Source of the DNA: Marinobacter sp. F3R08
Lineage (GTDB): Bacteria; Pseudomonadota; Gammaproteobacteria; Pseudomonadales; Oleiphilaceae
Assembly (NCBI RefSeq): GCF_018860425.1
Contig: NZ_JAHKPI010000014.1
Coordinates: 806,329-870,328, forward strand
Reading direction: 5' to 3'
Length of the DNA stretch: 64,000 nucleotides
Positions 45,419 to 54,355 of the stretch are shown here, one piece after another. The notes beneath the pieces were generated by a model. That model saw only the letters and a list, made by a program, of their open reading frames with translations, made no database searches and was not told where the DNA came from. Numbering within the stretch: position 1 is the stretch's first letter; every line of letters starts with the position of its first letter. Both the position numbers and the translations under genes were made by a program.

Positions 45419-46930
45419 TTACTGGCGCGCCAGAGTATCGCGGCTGGCTTGGGATGATGGCGGCTGTACTTGAATAAACTGCTGTCTGATTGTTTTCTTG
45501 GAGATTTTGCCGTTGTCGTCCCGGGCAATGTCGTCGACGACCGTGAGGGTCCGGGGTACTTTGTATTTTGCAAGCCGGTTTTCCAGATGGGCCCTGATTT
45601 CCGTGAGGGTATCGTCATTGGGATTGTGGAGTTTGACCAGCCCGACAAGTGATTCGCCATATTCCTGGTCAGGAACGCCGATGACAGCACAGTCCTGAAC
45701 GCCTTTGAGTTCCAGCAATACATTTTCGATTTCAGCCGGGTAGATGTTCACGCCGCCTGAAATGACCATGTCTGAGATGCGATCACATATATACAAATAG
45801 CCATCCTTGTCGAAGTAACCCATATCGCCCACGGTTGCCAGTTGACCGAACGCGGCTTTGTCTCTTGCCTGCTGGTTATTCTGGTACGTGAAATCCGGGT
45901 AAGCAGGCTGCCGTCCGTAGATAATTCCAACCTCACCGGAAGGGCACTCATTGCCATCCTCGTCAATGATCTTTACCTCCGCGCCCAGCGCCGGTTTGCC
46001 GACACTTCCGGGTTTGTTCCGTGCGTCTTTGGGATGCTGGATAGTGAGCATTCCGGTTTCGCTGGAGGCATATGTTTCGTGAATGACGGCTCCCCACCAT
46101 TCAATCATTGATGTTTTTAGCTCGGGGGAGCAGGGTGCTCCTGTTGATGCAACGAAAGACACCGAGGATAGGTCGTATTGTTGCTTTACCTCTTCTGGCA
46201 GGCGCAGCAGCCTCGTAAACATGATAGGGACAAGGTAGACCGTTGTGATTGCGTGCCGTTCGATCAGGCGCAGAATATTTTCCGCATCAAAGCCTTGAGT
46301 GAGTACCAGCAATTCGCCGTTTAACAGCGCCTGCTGTGTCATGTTACAGGGTGCACTGTGATAAAGCGGTGCTGGCATTAACGTCTTTACGCCGGGTTTG
46401 ATGCCCCAGCCTTTGTCTGCAAGTTCTCTCATCAATGGCAGGTAGGCAGGGGCAAGGGGCATACGGCGAACCCCTTTGGGTTTCCCCGTGGTACCCGAGG
46501 TATAGGGCATCATGCCTCTGGGGTTTCTCTCGGAGCCGCTGTAGACCGGCTGTTTACTTAGCCAGTCCTCGTAGTTTGTGTGACTTGCGCCGTGGGAATC
46601 TATAACCAGAACAGGTATGCCTGCAGGAATGGCGGATTCAACTGCTCTCAGGAACTCCGACTGGATTATGATGGCTTTGGCATCACAGTCGTTCATGATG
46701 TAACGCGCTTCCTCAGCCTTGAAGTGCCAGTTGATCGCACAGTGATAGATCCCTATCGTTCGACACGCCACCATGATGTCCATAAGTGCTGGGTGGTTTT
46801 TCATCATGACCGCAACAACGTCGCCCTCATTCAGACCTAGCGAGGTTAACCCGCCCGCAAGTTTCAGTCCTCGCAAATCAATGTCAGATCCTGCGCGGTA
46901 TAAGTCTTCAAAAACGAGTGCGGCAGTCAT
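45419..46930 (-). CDS. AMP-forming acyl-CoA synthetase
   Basis: 503-residue ANL-superfamily ligase that activates a carboxylic acid as acyl-AMP and then acyl-CoA. Motifs are YTSGTTGKPKGVRR (about residue 145), YASSETGMLT, the GDMGYFDKDGYLYICDR hinge region and the C-terminal Lys in NGKISKKTIR. It is shorter at the N terminus than most long-chain ligases. The preferred acid is unknown; its operon partners suggest the product of amine oxidation. Confidence 0.88.
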   Translation of the reverse strand: MTAALVFEDLYRAGSDIDLRGLKLAGGLTSLGLNEGDVVAVMMKNHPALMDIMVACRTIGIYHCAINWHFKAEEARYIMNDCDAKAIIIQSEFLRAVESAIPAGIPVLVIDSHGASHTNYEDWLSKQPVYSGSERNPRGMMPYTSGTTGKPKGVRRMPLAPAYLPLMRELADKGWGIKPGVKTLMPAPLYHSAPCNMTQQALLNGELLVLTQGFDAENILRLIERHAITTVYLVPIMFTRLLRLPEEVKQQYDLSSVSFVASTGAPCSPELKTSMIEWWGAVIHETYASSETGMLTIQHPKDARNKPGSVGKPALGAEVKIIDEDGNECPSGEVGIIYGRQPAYPDFTYQNNQQARDKAAFGQLATVGDMGYFDKDGYLYICDRISDMVISGGVNIYPAEIENVLLELKGVQDCAVIGVPDQEYGESLVGLVKLHNPNDDTLTEIRAHLENRLAKYKVPRTLTVVDDIARDDNGKISKKTIRQQFIQVQPPSSQASRDTLARQ

Positions 46931-46948
46931 TTGGTTTCCTGTTAGCTT

Positions 46949-47326
46949 TTAATTCTTAACCGCAGCGTAAACCACCAGTTCCACGAGCATGTCTTCTCTT
47001 GCCAGACCTGCAACCACAAGAGCGGCGCGATTCGGATACGGTTCTTTGAAGTATTCACTATATATCCTGTTCACCGTTGACAGATAGGCCCTGTCTGTCA
47101 CGTAAATCATGACCTGAGTGATATCTGTCAGGTCGGCGTTGGCGCAGTCCAGTGTATGGCAGAGATTTTTCATGGTCTGGTAGGTCTGGGCTTCGATGCC
47201 GCCGGTCACCACCTTACCCTGGTCATCTATTGGAATCTGGGCGGTAAACAGTATGCCGTTGCCAATAGTGGCCCACTCGAGTGGCGAAGGTGATTGGTAC
47301 AGTTCGGTTTTGACCGTTTTAATCAT
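46949..47326 (-). CDS. RidA-family enamine/imine deaminase
   Basis: 125-residue RidA (YjgF/YER057c/UK114) protein that hydrolyses reactive imines or enamines. LFTAQIPIDDQGKVV, CANADLTDITQVMIYVTD and PNRAALVVAGLAREDMLVELVVYA follow the family. The conserved Arg is in YPNRAALVV. It lies next to an FAD amine oxidase, whose imine product is its likely substrate. Confidence 0.88.
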   Translation of the reverse strand: MIKTVKTELYQSPSPLEWATIGNGILFTAQIPIDDQGKVVTGGIEAQTYQTMKNLCHTLDCANADLTDITQVMIYVTDRAYLSTVNRIYSEYFKEPYPNRAALVVAGLAREDMLVELVVYAAVKN

Positions 47327-47355
47327 GTTGTCAGGTTTCCTTTGGTTGTCTGTGG

Positions 47356-48633
47356 TTAACGTTCAGCACCTGCCAGTCGCCTCTCTACGGCACTGACCAT
47401 ATTGAATCCGATATGCCGGATCGGTTCCGGTGGCATCCAGCCGGGCCGCCCCATAAGCCTTTGGACATCCATGGAAGGCTGCCCTGTCGCCAGGTTGGCT
47501 AACTGTTTGCCAAGAAGGGTTCCTTTGAGGATGCCCACGCCGTTGCAGCCTATAGAGGCGAACAGGCCTTTCTCGAACTGGCCCCAGAGGGGGGCGCCAT
47601 TCGCTGTCAGTGAGGTTGTGCCGCCCCACCATTTCTCCAGGCCGTAGTGACGCAGTTCCGGGAAGCGGCTAAAAAGGCTCTGTTCGAGGTAGCCGCGGGT
47701 TGAATCATTGTCCTCATGTTCATAGCCGTAGAAGCCACGGATCAGAAGTCGACCGTCATCGGTCGTTCTGAGGGTGGAGCCGAGCCGATGAGCTGGCAGC
47801 AGGCCCCAATGACCCTCAGGTGCGAGGGCGGCAAACAGATCGGGTGGAAGAGGAGGTGTGACGCCAGCATAGGTAAAGATTTTTACGCTGTACGCATTAC
47901 CAATGCCCAGAGAGGTTGCAAAGGCATTGTTGGCTAAAAAGACCATCGGAGCTTGTAAGGAACCTTCCGGGGTTGCTATGAACCATTTGTCTGAAGCGCC
48001 TCGTGAAAGGCGAGTGGCAGGGCTCTCCTCGTAAAGCGTGATTTGTTTTTGCAGACTGTGGGCCAGATTTGAGATCAGGGCGTAAGGGTTCACCAGGCTG
48101 TTGCCCGGCAGGTTCAATCCAGCCCGATAGTAGCGGCTACCTGTGATGGATCTCATGCGGTCATAGCCCATCCACTCGAAGGGTTGGCCGCTTTTCTCCA
48201 GTAGCTGTGCCAGAGCGACCAGTTTCTTTTCGCCTCTTTGGGTCGCGGCACCCTTAAAAATCCGGGCTTCTGGCGTGTAGGCGCCCTGAAACACAGTGGC
48301 ACGCATTTCATCCTGGGTTGTTTTGTAGTGTTCGTATAGCGCGCCCGCGGTAGCCGTGCTGGCTGCCGTGAAGGCGTGTTCAAGGACGAAGCCCGAGTTG
48401 CGGCCCGGAGAGCCTGAGCCTATGGTCTCCGCTTCGAGGATCCTGATGTCCAGCTCCGGCATCTGACTCGCCAGCTGTTTTGCTATGGCGATTCCCGTAT
48501 AGCCGGCGCCGATAATGACCGCATCACATGTCTGGGCACCTTTTAGGCGCGGATGCGTTCGGCGCAGGCTTGGCGTGTCAGTCCAACCGCAGGTGCTTTG
48601 ATAAACAGGGTATGGAGAACCACTTGTACTCAT
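47356..48633 (-). CDS. FAD-dependent amine/amino-acid oxidoreductase (DAO family, PuuB-like)
   Basis: 425-residue DAO-type flavoenzyme. The FAD-binding fold starts AVIIGAGYTGIAIAKQLA (about residues 37-54) with the covalent-type GSGSPGRNSGF after the second strand. The C-terminal FASIGCNGVGILKGTLLG is the second FAD contact. Relatives such as PuuB oxidise N-acylated or gamma-glutamyl amines. Downstream RidA and CoA ligase suggest a route amine to imine to aldehyde or acid to CoA ester. Confidence 0.85.
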   Translation of the reverse strand: MSTSGSPYPVYQSTCGWTDTPSLRRTHPRLKGAQTCDAVIIGAGYTGIAIAKQLASQMPELDIRILEAETIGSGSPGRNSGFVLEHAFTAASTATAGALYEHYKTTQDEMRATVFQGAYTPEARIFKGAATQRGEKKLVALAQLLEKSGQPFEWMGYDRMRSITGSRYYRAGLNLPGNSLVNPYALISNLAHSLQKQITLYEESPATRLSRGASDKWFIATPEGSLQAPMVFLANNAFATSLGIGNAYSVKIFTYAGVTPPLPPDLFAALAPEGHWGLLPAHRLGSTLRTTDDGRLLIRGFYGYEHEDNDSTRGYLEQSLFSRFPELRHYGLEKWWGGTTSLTANGAPLWGQFEKGLFASIGCNGVGILKGTLLGKQLANLATGQPSMDVQRLMGRPGWMPPEPIRHIGFNMVSAVERRLAGAER

Positions 48634-48648
48634 CGTGATTTCGCTCTT

Positions 48649-49458
48649 CTATCGGGTGGATTCCAGCGAGTCGAAAAGGTTTTGGCTGATCGCTCGGGCA
48701 CTGGTCAGGAGTGCTGTTACAAGTCTTTCGTAGTGATCATCTGACAGTCTGGATCGCCTGAGGCAGCAGCTCAGGGCGGCGATTGGTCTTCGGTCTTTGT
48801 CAAAGACCGGGACAGCGATACCGGTGAATTCCGGTGGATCGGAGTCTTCAACACCGCAGGTGATTTCCAGATGCTGGCAGTTGGCAATGGCTTCTTTTAC
48901 ACGACGCTGGTTAATGCCCCGTGCCCGCAGGAAGGCAGGTTCGTTGTGGTCAAGAATATGCGCTTGTTCGGGTTCGCTCATGAAACTCAGTATCGCAATA
49001 GACGCCTGGCCAACTCCGAAGGGAATACGGTCACCTTTCTGACGGGTATAGCTCCGTGCCGGGTGCCGACCATCAACTATGTCCAGGCACAGCACATGAA
49101 ATCCGTCCGGCACCATCAGGAAAAAGCTGTCTCCTAGCGTTTCGGCCATGTCCAGAAGGTGCATGTGCGCGATGTTGTCCAGAGCGTCGCGAATGAGTTC
49201 ACCCCAACCAAGAAGTTCCGGCCCCGGGTATACCGAACCGCGATTCAGGGGCTGTCTCAGCAATCCCAGATCCTTTAGCGCCCGGACCAGCCGGTACACA
49301 GTTGGCGTACTCAGCCCTGACGCCTCGACAAGTTGAGATATGGATTGGCCTCGATAACCTGCCCTGATCACGAGTTGAAGCAATGAATAGCTCCTGTCCA
49401 GGGTCTGAATCCCGCTTCGTTGCATTTTCTTCGGCTCATTCTGCTTGGTGTTTATCAC
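48649..49458 (-). CDS. IclR-family regulator of the amine-oxidation operon
   Basis: 269-residue IclR-type regulator. The helix-turn-helix is near residues 15-75 (LDRSYSLLQLVIRAGYRGQS, then LSTPTVYRLVRALKDLGLL). The ligand domain has FGVGQASIAILSF and ends with VEDSDPPEFTGIAVPVFD. The GTG at 49458 gives the longest version; an ATG eleven codons later is also possible, and neither has a strong ribosome site. It is the first gene of the minus-strand operon and diverges from the hutG-like gene. Confidence 0.82.
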   Translation of the reverse strand: MINTKQNEPKKMQRSGIQTLDRSYSLLQLVIRAGYRGQSISQLVEASGLSTPTVYRLVRALKDLGLLRQPLNRGSVYPGPELLGWGELIRDALDNIAHMHLLDMAETLGDSFFLMVPDGFHVLCLDIVDGRHPARSYTRQKGDRIPFGVGQASIAILSFMSEPEQAHILDHNEPAFLRARGINQRRVKEAIANCQHLEITCGVEDSDPPEFTGIAVPVFDKDRRPIAALSCCLRRSRLSDDHYERLVTALLTSARAISQNLFDSLESTR

Positions 49459-49594
49459 TGTACCCGTTGCCGTGCTTATTGGCTTATCGCGAGGTGAGAA
49501 AATACTTCACTTTCTGTTCTTAAAATTCATATATAAAAAATAAATGCACAGGTGAATGGCTTGTGCTGACAAAGTGTTCCATGAGGCATTTTTG

Positions 49595-49614
49595 TATGCT
49601 TATATGATTGCATA
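49595..49614. promoter_or_regulatory. Inverted repeat in the AT-rich divergent promoter region
   Basis: TATGC and GCATA (49595-49599, 49610-49614) are separated by ten bases that include TATATGAT. The whole gap 49500-49630 is much richer in A and T than its surroundings. It is a plausible IclR site or promoter for both operons; no clear -35 element was found. Confidence 0.35.
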
Positions 49615-49635
49615 TTAAATTTTTGAGAGCTTGTC

Positions 49636-50604
49636 GTGACGTTTAAACCAGCACAAAAATGGGAAGGCCGGATAGATAAGGAAGAAAATCCGGATGCAAT
49701 TCGTTGGCATCAGAAGGTGTCATCGTCGCCAACTGCCGGTGTTGGTTCGACGGTTGGTTTGCTTGGTTTTGCCTGTGATGCGGGAGTCCGCAGAAATAAG
49801 GGCCGACTGGGCGCTGCAGCGGGGCCTTATGCCTTACGTCGTCAGTTGGCAAACCTGGCGTGGTATGGCGACGACGACCTGTCGGTACAGGATTTCGGCA
49901 CTGTTGAGGTTGCTGGTGATGCTCTGGAGCCGGGGCAGGAGGAGCTGGCCTCAAAGGTTGCTGACACGTTGCCGCTCGTTCGCCGTCTTTTGGTTGTTGG
50001 TGGAGGGCATGAGACAGCATGGGGTAGCTTTTCTGGCCTTGCCCGTGTCTTTGACCCGACCACGACTCGAATTGGCATTATCAATCTGGATGCTCATTTC
50101 GATCTGCGCATGACGGGTGAGCAGGGGCCTTCGTCCGGTACGCCCTTTGCCCAGATCGCTGAGCAATTTGGGCGAGAAGCCTTTCATTATTGTTGTCTTG
50201 GTCTTGCAAGAACCAGTAATACCCGGTCTCTTTTCGGGCGTGCCGATGAGTTGGGTGTCAGCTACCGGGAGGACCGGGATATGCGTGTATCGGATATCCC
50301 CGAAGTGCTGGAGCAAATACGTGATTTTTGTCAGGGCATGGACATGCTCTATCTGACCATCGACCTTGATGTGCTGCCGCACTATCAGGCTCCGGGTGTC
50401 AGCGCTCCAGCGGCACGAGGTGTTGCACTGGAAGTGATTGATGCGGTGATCGATGAGGTGGAGCACCTCGCCCGCTCGCTTCCCCAGGGCATGCCCCTGG
50501 TAGAAATATCCGAATTGAACCCTGAATTCGACGAATCTGGCGTGACCGCTAAAACGGCGGCCCTGCTGGCGGACGCACTTCTGTGTCCTAACCGCCGTCC
50601 GTGA
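49636..50604 (+). CDS. hutG: Formimidoylglutamase-like ureohydrolase
   Basis: 322-residue arginase-superfamily enzyme. Manganese ligands are H125 (GGGHETAWG), D152, H154 and D156 (NLDAHFD) and D243, D245 (TIDLDVL). The N-terminal GRIDKEENPDAIRWHQK and VRRNKGRLGAAAGPYALRR match HutG, which splits N-formimidoylglutamate into glutamate and formamide. No hutH, hutU or hutI is nearby, so a related guanidino or formimino acid may be the real substrate. It begins with GTG after GAGAGCTTGTC. It heads an operon with a TAXI transporter. Confidence 0.82.
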   Translation: MTFKPAQKWEGRIDKEENPDAIRWHQKVSSSPTAGVGSTVGLLGFACDAGVRRNKGRLGAAAGPYALRRQLANLAWYGDDDLSVQDFGTVEVAGDALEPGQEELASKVADTLPLVRRLLVVGGGHETAWGSFSGLARVFDPTTTRIGIINLDAHFDLRMTGEQGPSSGTPFAQIAEQFGREAFHYCCLGLARTSNTRSLFGRADELGVSYREDRDMRVSDIPEVLEQIRDFCQGMDMLYLTIDLDVLPHYQAPGVSAPAARGVALEVIDAVIDEVEHLARSLPQGMPLVEISELNPEFDESGVTAKTAALLADALLCPNRRP

Positions 50605-50645
50605 GGCGGCACCCCTAAGTTCAAACAGAAAAGGAAGGTGCAACA

Positions 50646-51611
50646 ATGAGAAAACTGAAGACGATTCTTGTGTCTGCTGCCTTGGGAGTCGGCCTCGCCG
50701 CTGGTGCTGCTCAGGCGCAAGAGAGAGTGTTTTTTGGCATTGCGACCGGCGGAACGGGCGGTACTTACTACCCTCTTGGCGGCATGCTGGCGCAAGTGAT
50801 TTCCAATAATGCCGATCTCGATGGCAAGAAGCTGTCCGCAACGGCCGAAACGGGCAACGCCTCAGTCGCCAACGCCGGTCTGCTGGGACGTGGTGATATC
50901 GAGTCTGCTTTTGTGGCCGCTGATATTCTGGATTCTGCTTATAAGGGCAAAAATCAGTTCGAGGGTAAGGCACAAAAGAACCTGCGGGCTTTGGGAGCAC
51001 TTTACCCGGAAACGGTCCAGTTGGTGGCTCAGCCCGGACTTGATTCGTTCACCGACCTGGAAGACAAATCGGTTAGCTCAGGATCCCCCGGTTCCGGCCA
51101 ATGGCAGCTGCTGGGCGACCTGCTCAACGCTCACGGAATGAGCCGTGACGATGTGAACGAAGATTACTCGTCATTTTCCCAGTCTGCTGAAAAGATCAAG
51201 GATGGTAACCTGGATGCATCTTTGATTACCGCAGGTGCTCCGACTGCCTCCATCGTAGAACTGGCCAATGGACATGACATCAGCGTTATTCCTCTGACTG
51301 GCGATCCCATCAAAAAACTACAGGAAACCCAGCCGTACTACACGTCCACGGTGCTGCCTGCCGGAACTTACAAGGGGGTCGACAAGGATGTTGAAACGAT
51401 CGCTGTCCGTGCTATCTGGGCAACTCATGCGGATTTGCCGGAAGACATCGCCTACGCCGTGACCAAGGCGCTTTACGAGAACACCGAAACGCTTGGCAAG
51501 GTTCATGTGAAAGGCAAGGAAATCTCGGTTGAGACCGCGCTTGAGTCTGTTTCTATCCCGCTGCACCCCGGTGCGGAGAAGTATTTCCGTGAGAAGGGTG
51601 TCATTGAATAA
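50646..51611 (+). CDS. TAXI-family TRAP solute-binding protein
   Basis: 321-residue periplasmic protein. The signal peptide ends GAAQAQERV. GIATGGTGGTYYPLGGMLA near the mature N terminus is the TAXI hallmark, followed by TAETGNASVANAGLLGRGDIE cut as ATAETGNASVANAG. Some characterised relatives bind glutamate or 2-oxoglutarate. AAGGAAGGTG precedes the ATG. It is 41 bases after the hutG-like gene, so the substrate is likely an acid that this enzyme uses. Confidence 0.88.
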   Translation: MRKLKTILVSAALGVGLAAGAAQAQERVFFGIATGGTGGTYYPLGGMLAQVISNNADLDGKKLSATAETGNASVANAGLLGRGDIESAFVAADILDSAYKGKNQFEGKAQKNLRALGALYPETVQLVAQPGLDSFTDLEDKSVSSGSPGSGQWQLLGDLLNAHGMSRDDVNEDYSSFSQSAEKIKDGNLDASLITAGAPTASIVELANGHDISVIPLTGDPIKKLQETQPYYTSTVLPAGTYKGVDKDVETIAVRAIWATHADLPEDIAYAVTKALYENTETLGKVHVKGKEISVETALESVSIPLHPGAEKYFREKGVIE

Positions 51612-52080
51612 GGTTGCCTTGCGCCTGCTGCTGGCTGGGGTTCTTTCCTCGGCCGGTCATTTGCAGGCTGATGGTCTTGAGATCAGTCAGTATCGGGAGG
51701 GCAGGTTGTTAACCTGCGTTCCCGTGACTGACGGGATGTTTGAACTCTCGTTCATCCACTCCGTATCGTTGACGCCAGTGACGGACTTCTATCGTCTCAT
51801 TACGTCCCCGGTTGGTGATCTGACGATCTCTCAGACAGCCGAAGTTTTCATTGCTCACGGACAGGGTTTGCCATCACTGGTAAATGAACCGGACGCCTTG
51901 TCATTTGAGCATCGGAATGGCCAGTTCATTTTGAAGATGGATCGTAAGATTGGTCGCCTGGTTGTTCGTACCGATCAACGCTTCAAAAACAGACTTCACA
52001 CTGGCAACAGCACGATCAATTTAAATCAATGGCCGGACAGCGGGCTGCTGTTTACACCGGTCTCTAACTGCCAACAATAA
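51604..52080 (+). CDS. DUF1850-type protein of the TAXI transporter
   Basis: 158-residue exported protein with signal MNKVALRLLLAGVLSSAG then HLQADG. The core has FELSFIHSVSLTPVTDFYRL, typical of DUF1850 proteins that lie between TAXI binding proteins and fused TRAP permeases. The start is read as TTG at 51604 (AGAAGG six bases upstream); GTG at 51598 is an alternative. It overlaps the binding-protein stop by eight bases. Function is unknown; a role in transporter assembly is inferred from constant linkage. Confidence 0.72.
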   Translation: MNKVALRLLLAGVLSSAGHLQADGLEISQYREGRLLTCVPVTDGMFELSFIHSVSLTPVTDFYRLITSPVGDLTISQTAEVFIAHGQGLPSLVNEPDALSFEHRNGQFILKMDRKIGRLVVRTDQRFKNRLHTGNSTINLNQWPDSGLLFTPVSNCQQ

Positions 52081-52096
52081 CTCAGAGTCAACGGGT

Positions 52097-54343
52097 ATGA
52101 GCAATTCGAACAGCCAGACGGCCAGCGGTTCGTCATCCACCGGACCTGAAATGCACCAGGCGGATCTGGATAGCCTGATAAAAAAGTTCGATAACGAATC
52201 GAATTTCCGAGATCTCAAAGGTGCTCTCAAAACGCTGGTGACCGTTACCTGCGTCGTTCTCAGTGTCTTCCATATTTACACAGCGGGTTTCGGCCTGCTG
52301 AATGAAGTGACCCACCGTAACGTGCATATGGCCTTCATCATGGGCCTGCTGTTTATCGTGTTTCCCAGGCGGCAACCGAAGCATTTCAAACTCAACGTCG
52401 GGTTGAGCCTTCTATACGGCGCGTTCTACCTCTTGATTGCCCACCAGCTGGTTCAAGCGCTGGCCGGCGACATCCCAGCCTGGTGGGGGTGGGGGATATA
52501 CGCGTTTGCCGCGCTGATGGGATTGTCTGCCTTGCCCGTAGCTGCTCTGGGTGGTCGTAATAAGCCCAGCTGGATTGACTGGCCGTTGATGTTGGCGGGA
52601 GCTGGCTTTTCCGCCTATCTGATCGTCTTCTTCGATGAGATCTTCATTATCAACGTTGGTTTCCCGCAGGCTTTTGATTACATGATGGGTGGTGTCGCCG
52701 TGATGTTGGTCGTTGAGGGCGCTCGCCGGACCATGGGAGAGTCATTGTCCATCATTGGCGTACTGGCGTTGTTGTATGCGATGTTTGGCCCCTATCTGCC
52801 AGGTGTGATGGCGCACCGGGGGTATGACATTATCCGCTTGGTGGAGCATTTGTACCTGGGCACGGAAGGCATCTACGGCATCGCTATTGGCGTGGTTGCC
52901 ACCTACGTTTACCACTTTGTGTTATTTGGTGTGCTTGCTCAGGCGTCCGGTCTTGGCCAGTTGTTCATCGAGTTGGCGACACTGGTTGCAGGCCGTTACT
53001 CCGGGGGACCGGCAAAAGTGTCTGTCGTTTCATCGGGCTTTTTCGGCATGATCTCAGGTTCCCCGGTTGCGAATACCGTTACGACCGGGGCATTTACAAT
53101 CCCGATGATGAAAAAGTACGGCTTCAGCGGTCGTTTTGCCGCCGCTACAGAGGCTGCTTCTTCTTGTGGTGGGCAGATCACTCCGCCGATCATGGGCGCT
53201 TCGGCTTTTGTCATGTCTGAAATGCTGGGCGTACCCTACAATGAGCTGATTCTCATCGCCATCATTCCGGCTGCATTCCATTACCTGGCCACCCTCTGCA
53301 TGGTTCATTTCGAGGCCCGTCGCCTTAACCTCAAGGGCATGCCGGCTGACCAGATTCCCCGCCTGGGCGCTGTGCTCTCCAAACATTGGCATCAAGTGAT
53401 TCCGCTGGTGGTGATGGTGACACTGTTGCTGATGCAGTTTACGCCGTTTCTGGCTGCATTCTGGGGCATCATCCTGACGATTGGCTGCTCCTATATCCCC
53501 TTGGTTTTGCGGCCCCTGGGTTTCAGGAAGCTGGATCATGAGAGCGTGCTTACACCTCGTCGTTTGATCGATGGCCTTGAAGAAGGCGCCAAACAGTCCA
53601 TTGCCATTACCGCCGCCTGTGCCTGCGTTGGTTTCCTGCTAGGTGTTACCACGCTGACCGGACTTGGTTTCAAGTTCTCTGGCGCCATCGTTGGTCTGGC
53701 TCATGATTTCGGCAGTACGCTTGCCGCATTCATACCCTTCGATCTGGTGACCGAAAACAGTTTGACGCTGTTTATCGCGCTGTTATTGGTGGCTGTCGCC
53801 TGTATCCTGATGGGCGCTGGGATTCCAACCACACCGACCTACATCATTCTGGCCTCCATTGTGGCTCCGGCGCTGGATGATTTCGGGATCGCGTTGCTGG
53901 CGTCCCATTTCTTTATCTTCTATTACGGTGTGCTGGCGGATGTGACACCACCGGTTGCCTTGGCCGCCTATGCGGGGGCGGGCATTTCAGGCTCTGATCC
54001 AATGAGGACGGGCACTACGGCCTTCCGGCTGTCCATGGGCAAGGCGCTGGTGCCATTGATGTTTATCTACGCGCCAAGCCTGCTGTTCCTTGACTTTACC
54101 TGGTACGAGTTCTCGATTGCCATGATCAGTGGCATCCTGTGCATTGTCGCGTTGTCGGCTGCTTATATCGGATTCTTCAGCGCGCCGCTTTCGAAACCAG
54201 AGAAAATCCTCCTGAGCCTTGCCGGGTTGTCGCTGGTGGCACACAGTCCGTGGCTGCTGCTGATTTCCGGGGGCCTGGTTTTCTTGATCCTTGGCAGAAA
54301 CTATAGAATCGGAAACTATCAGTTAGCGACTCAGACGGGATAG
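52097..54343 (+). CDS. Fused 4TM/12TM TRAP transporter permease (TAXI type)
   Basis: 748-residue inner-membrane protein in which the small and large TRAP permeases are fused. Many hydrophobic segments are visible. The large-subunit blocks include SGFFGMISGSPVANTVTTGAFTIPM cut as GMISGSPVANTV, SSCGGQITPPIMGASAFVM and GAGIPTTPTYIILASIVAPAL. The N-terminal 60 residues are polar. It is the membrane partner of the TAXI binding protein, probably sodium-driven. Confidence 0.91.
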   Translation: MSNSNSQTASGSSSTGPEMHQADLDSLIKKFDNESNFRDLKGALKTLVTVTCVVLSVFHIYTAGFGLLNEVTHRNVHMAFIMGLLFIVFPRRQPKHFKLNVGLSLLYGAFYLLIAHQLVQALAGDIPAWWGWGIYAFAALMGLSALPVAALGGRNKPSWIDWPLMLAGAGFSAYLIVFFDEIFIINVGFPQAFDYMMGGVAVMLVVEGARRTMGESLSIIGVLALLYAMFGPYLPGVMAHRGYDIIRLVEHLYLGTEGIYGIAIGVVATYVYHFVLFGVLAQASGLGQLFIELATLVAGRYSGGPAKVSVVSSGFFGMISGSPVANTVTTGAFTIPMMKKYGFSGRFAAATEAASSCGGQITPPIMGASAFVMSEMLGVPYNELILIAIIPAAFHYLATLCMVHFEARRLNLKGMPADQIPRLGAVLSKHWHQVIPLVVMVTLLLMQFTPFLAAFWGIILTIGCSYIPLVLRPLGFRKLDHESVLTPRRLIDGLEEGAKQSIAITAACACVGFLLGVTTLTGLGFKFSGAIVGLAHDFGSTLAAFIPFDLVTENSLTLFIALLLVAVACILMGAGIPTTPTYIILASIVAPALDDFGIALLASHFFIFYYGVLADVTPPVALAAYAGAGISGSDPMRTGTTAFRLSMGKALVPLMFIYAPSLLFLDFTWYEFSIAMISGILCIVALSAAYIGFFSAPLSKPEKILLSLAGLSLVAHSPWLLLISGGLVFLILGRNYRIGNYQLATQTG

Positions 54344-54355
54344 GGAGTAAACCAC

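Noticed and set aside
49951..51000. A 349-codon frame antisense to the hutG-like and TAXI genes
   Set aside because: It crosses the junction of two genes with intact catalytic residues and a signal peptide, and has no domain.
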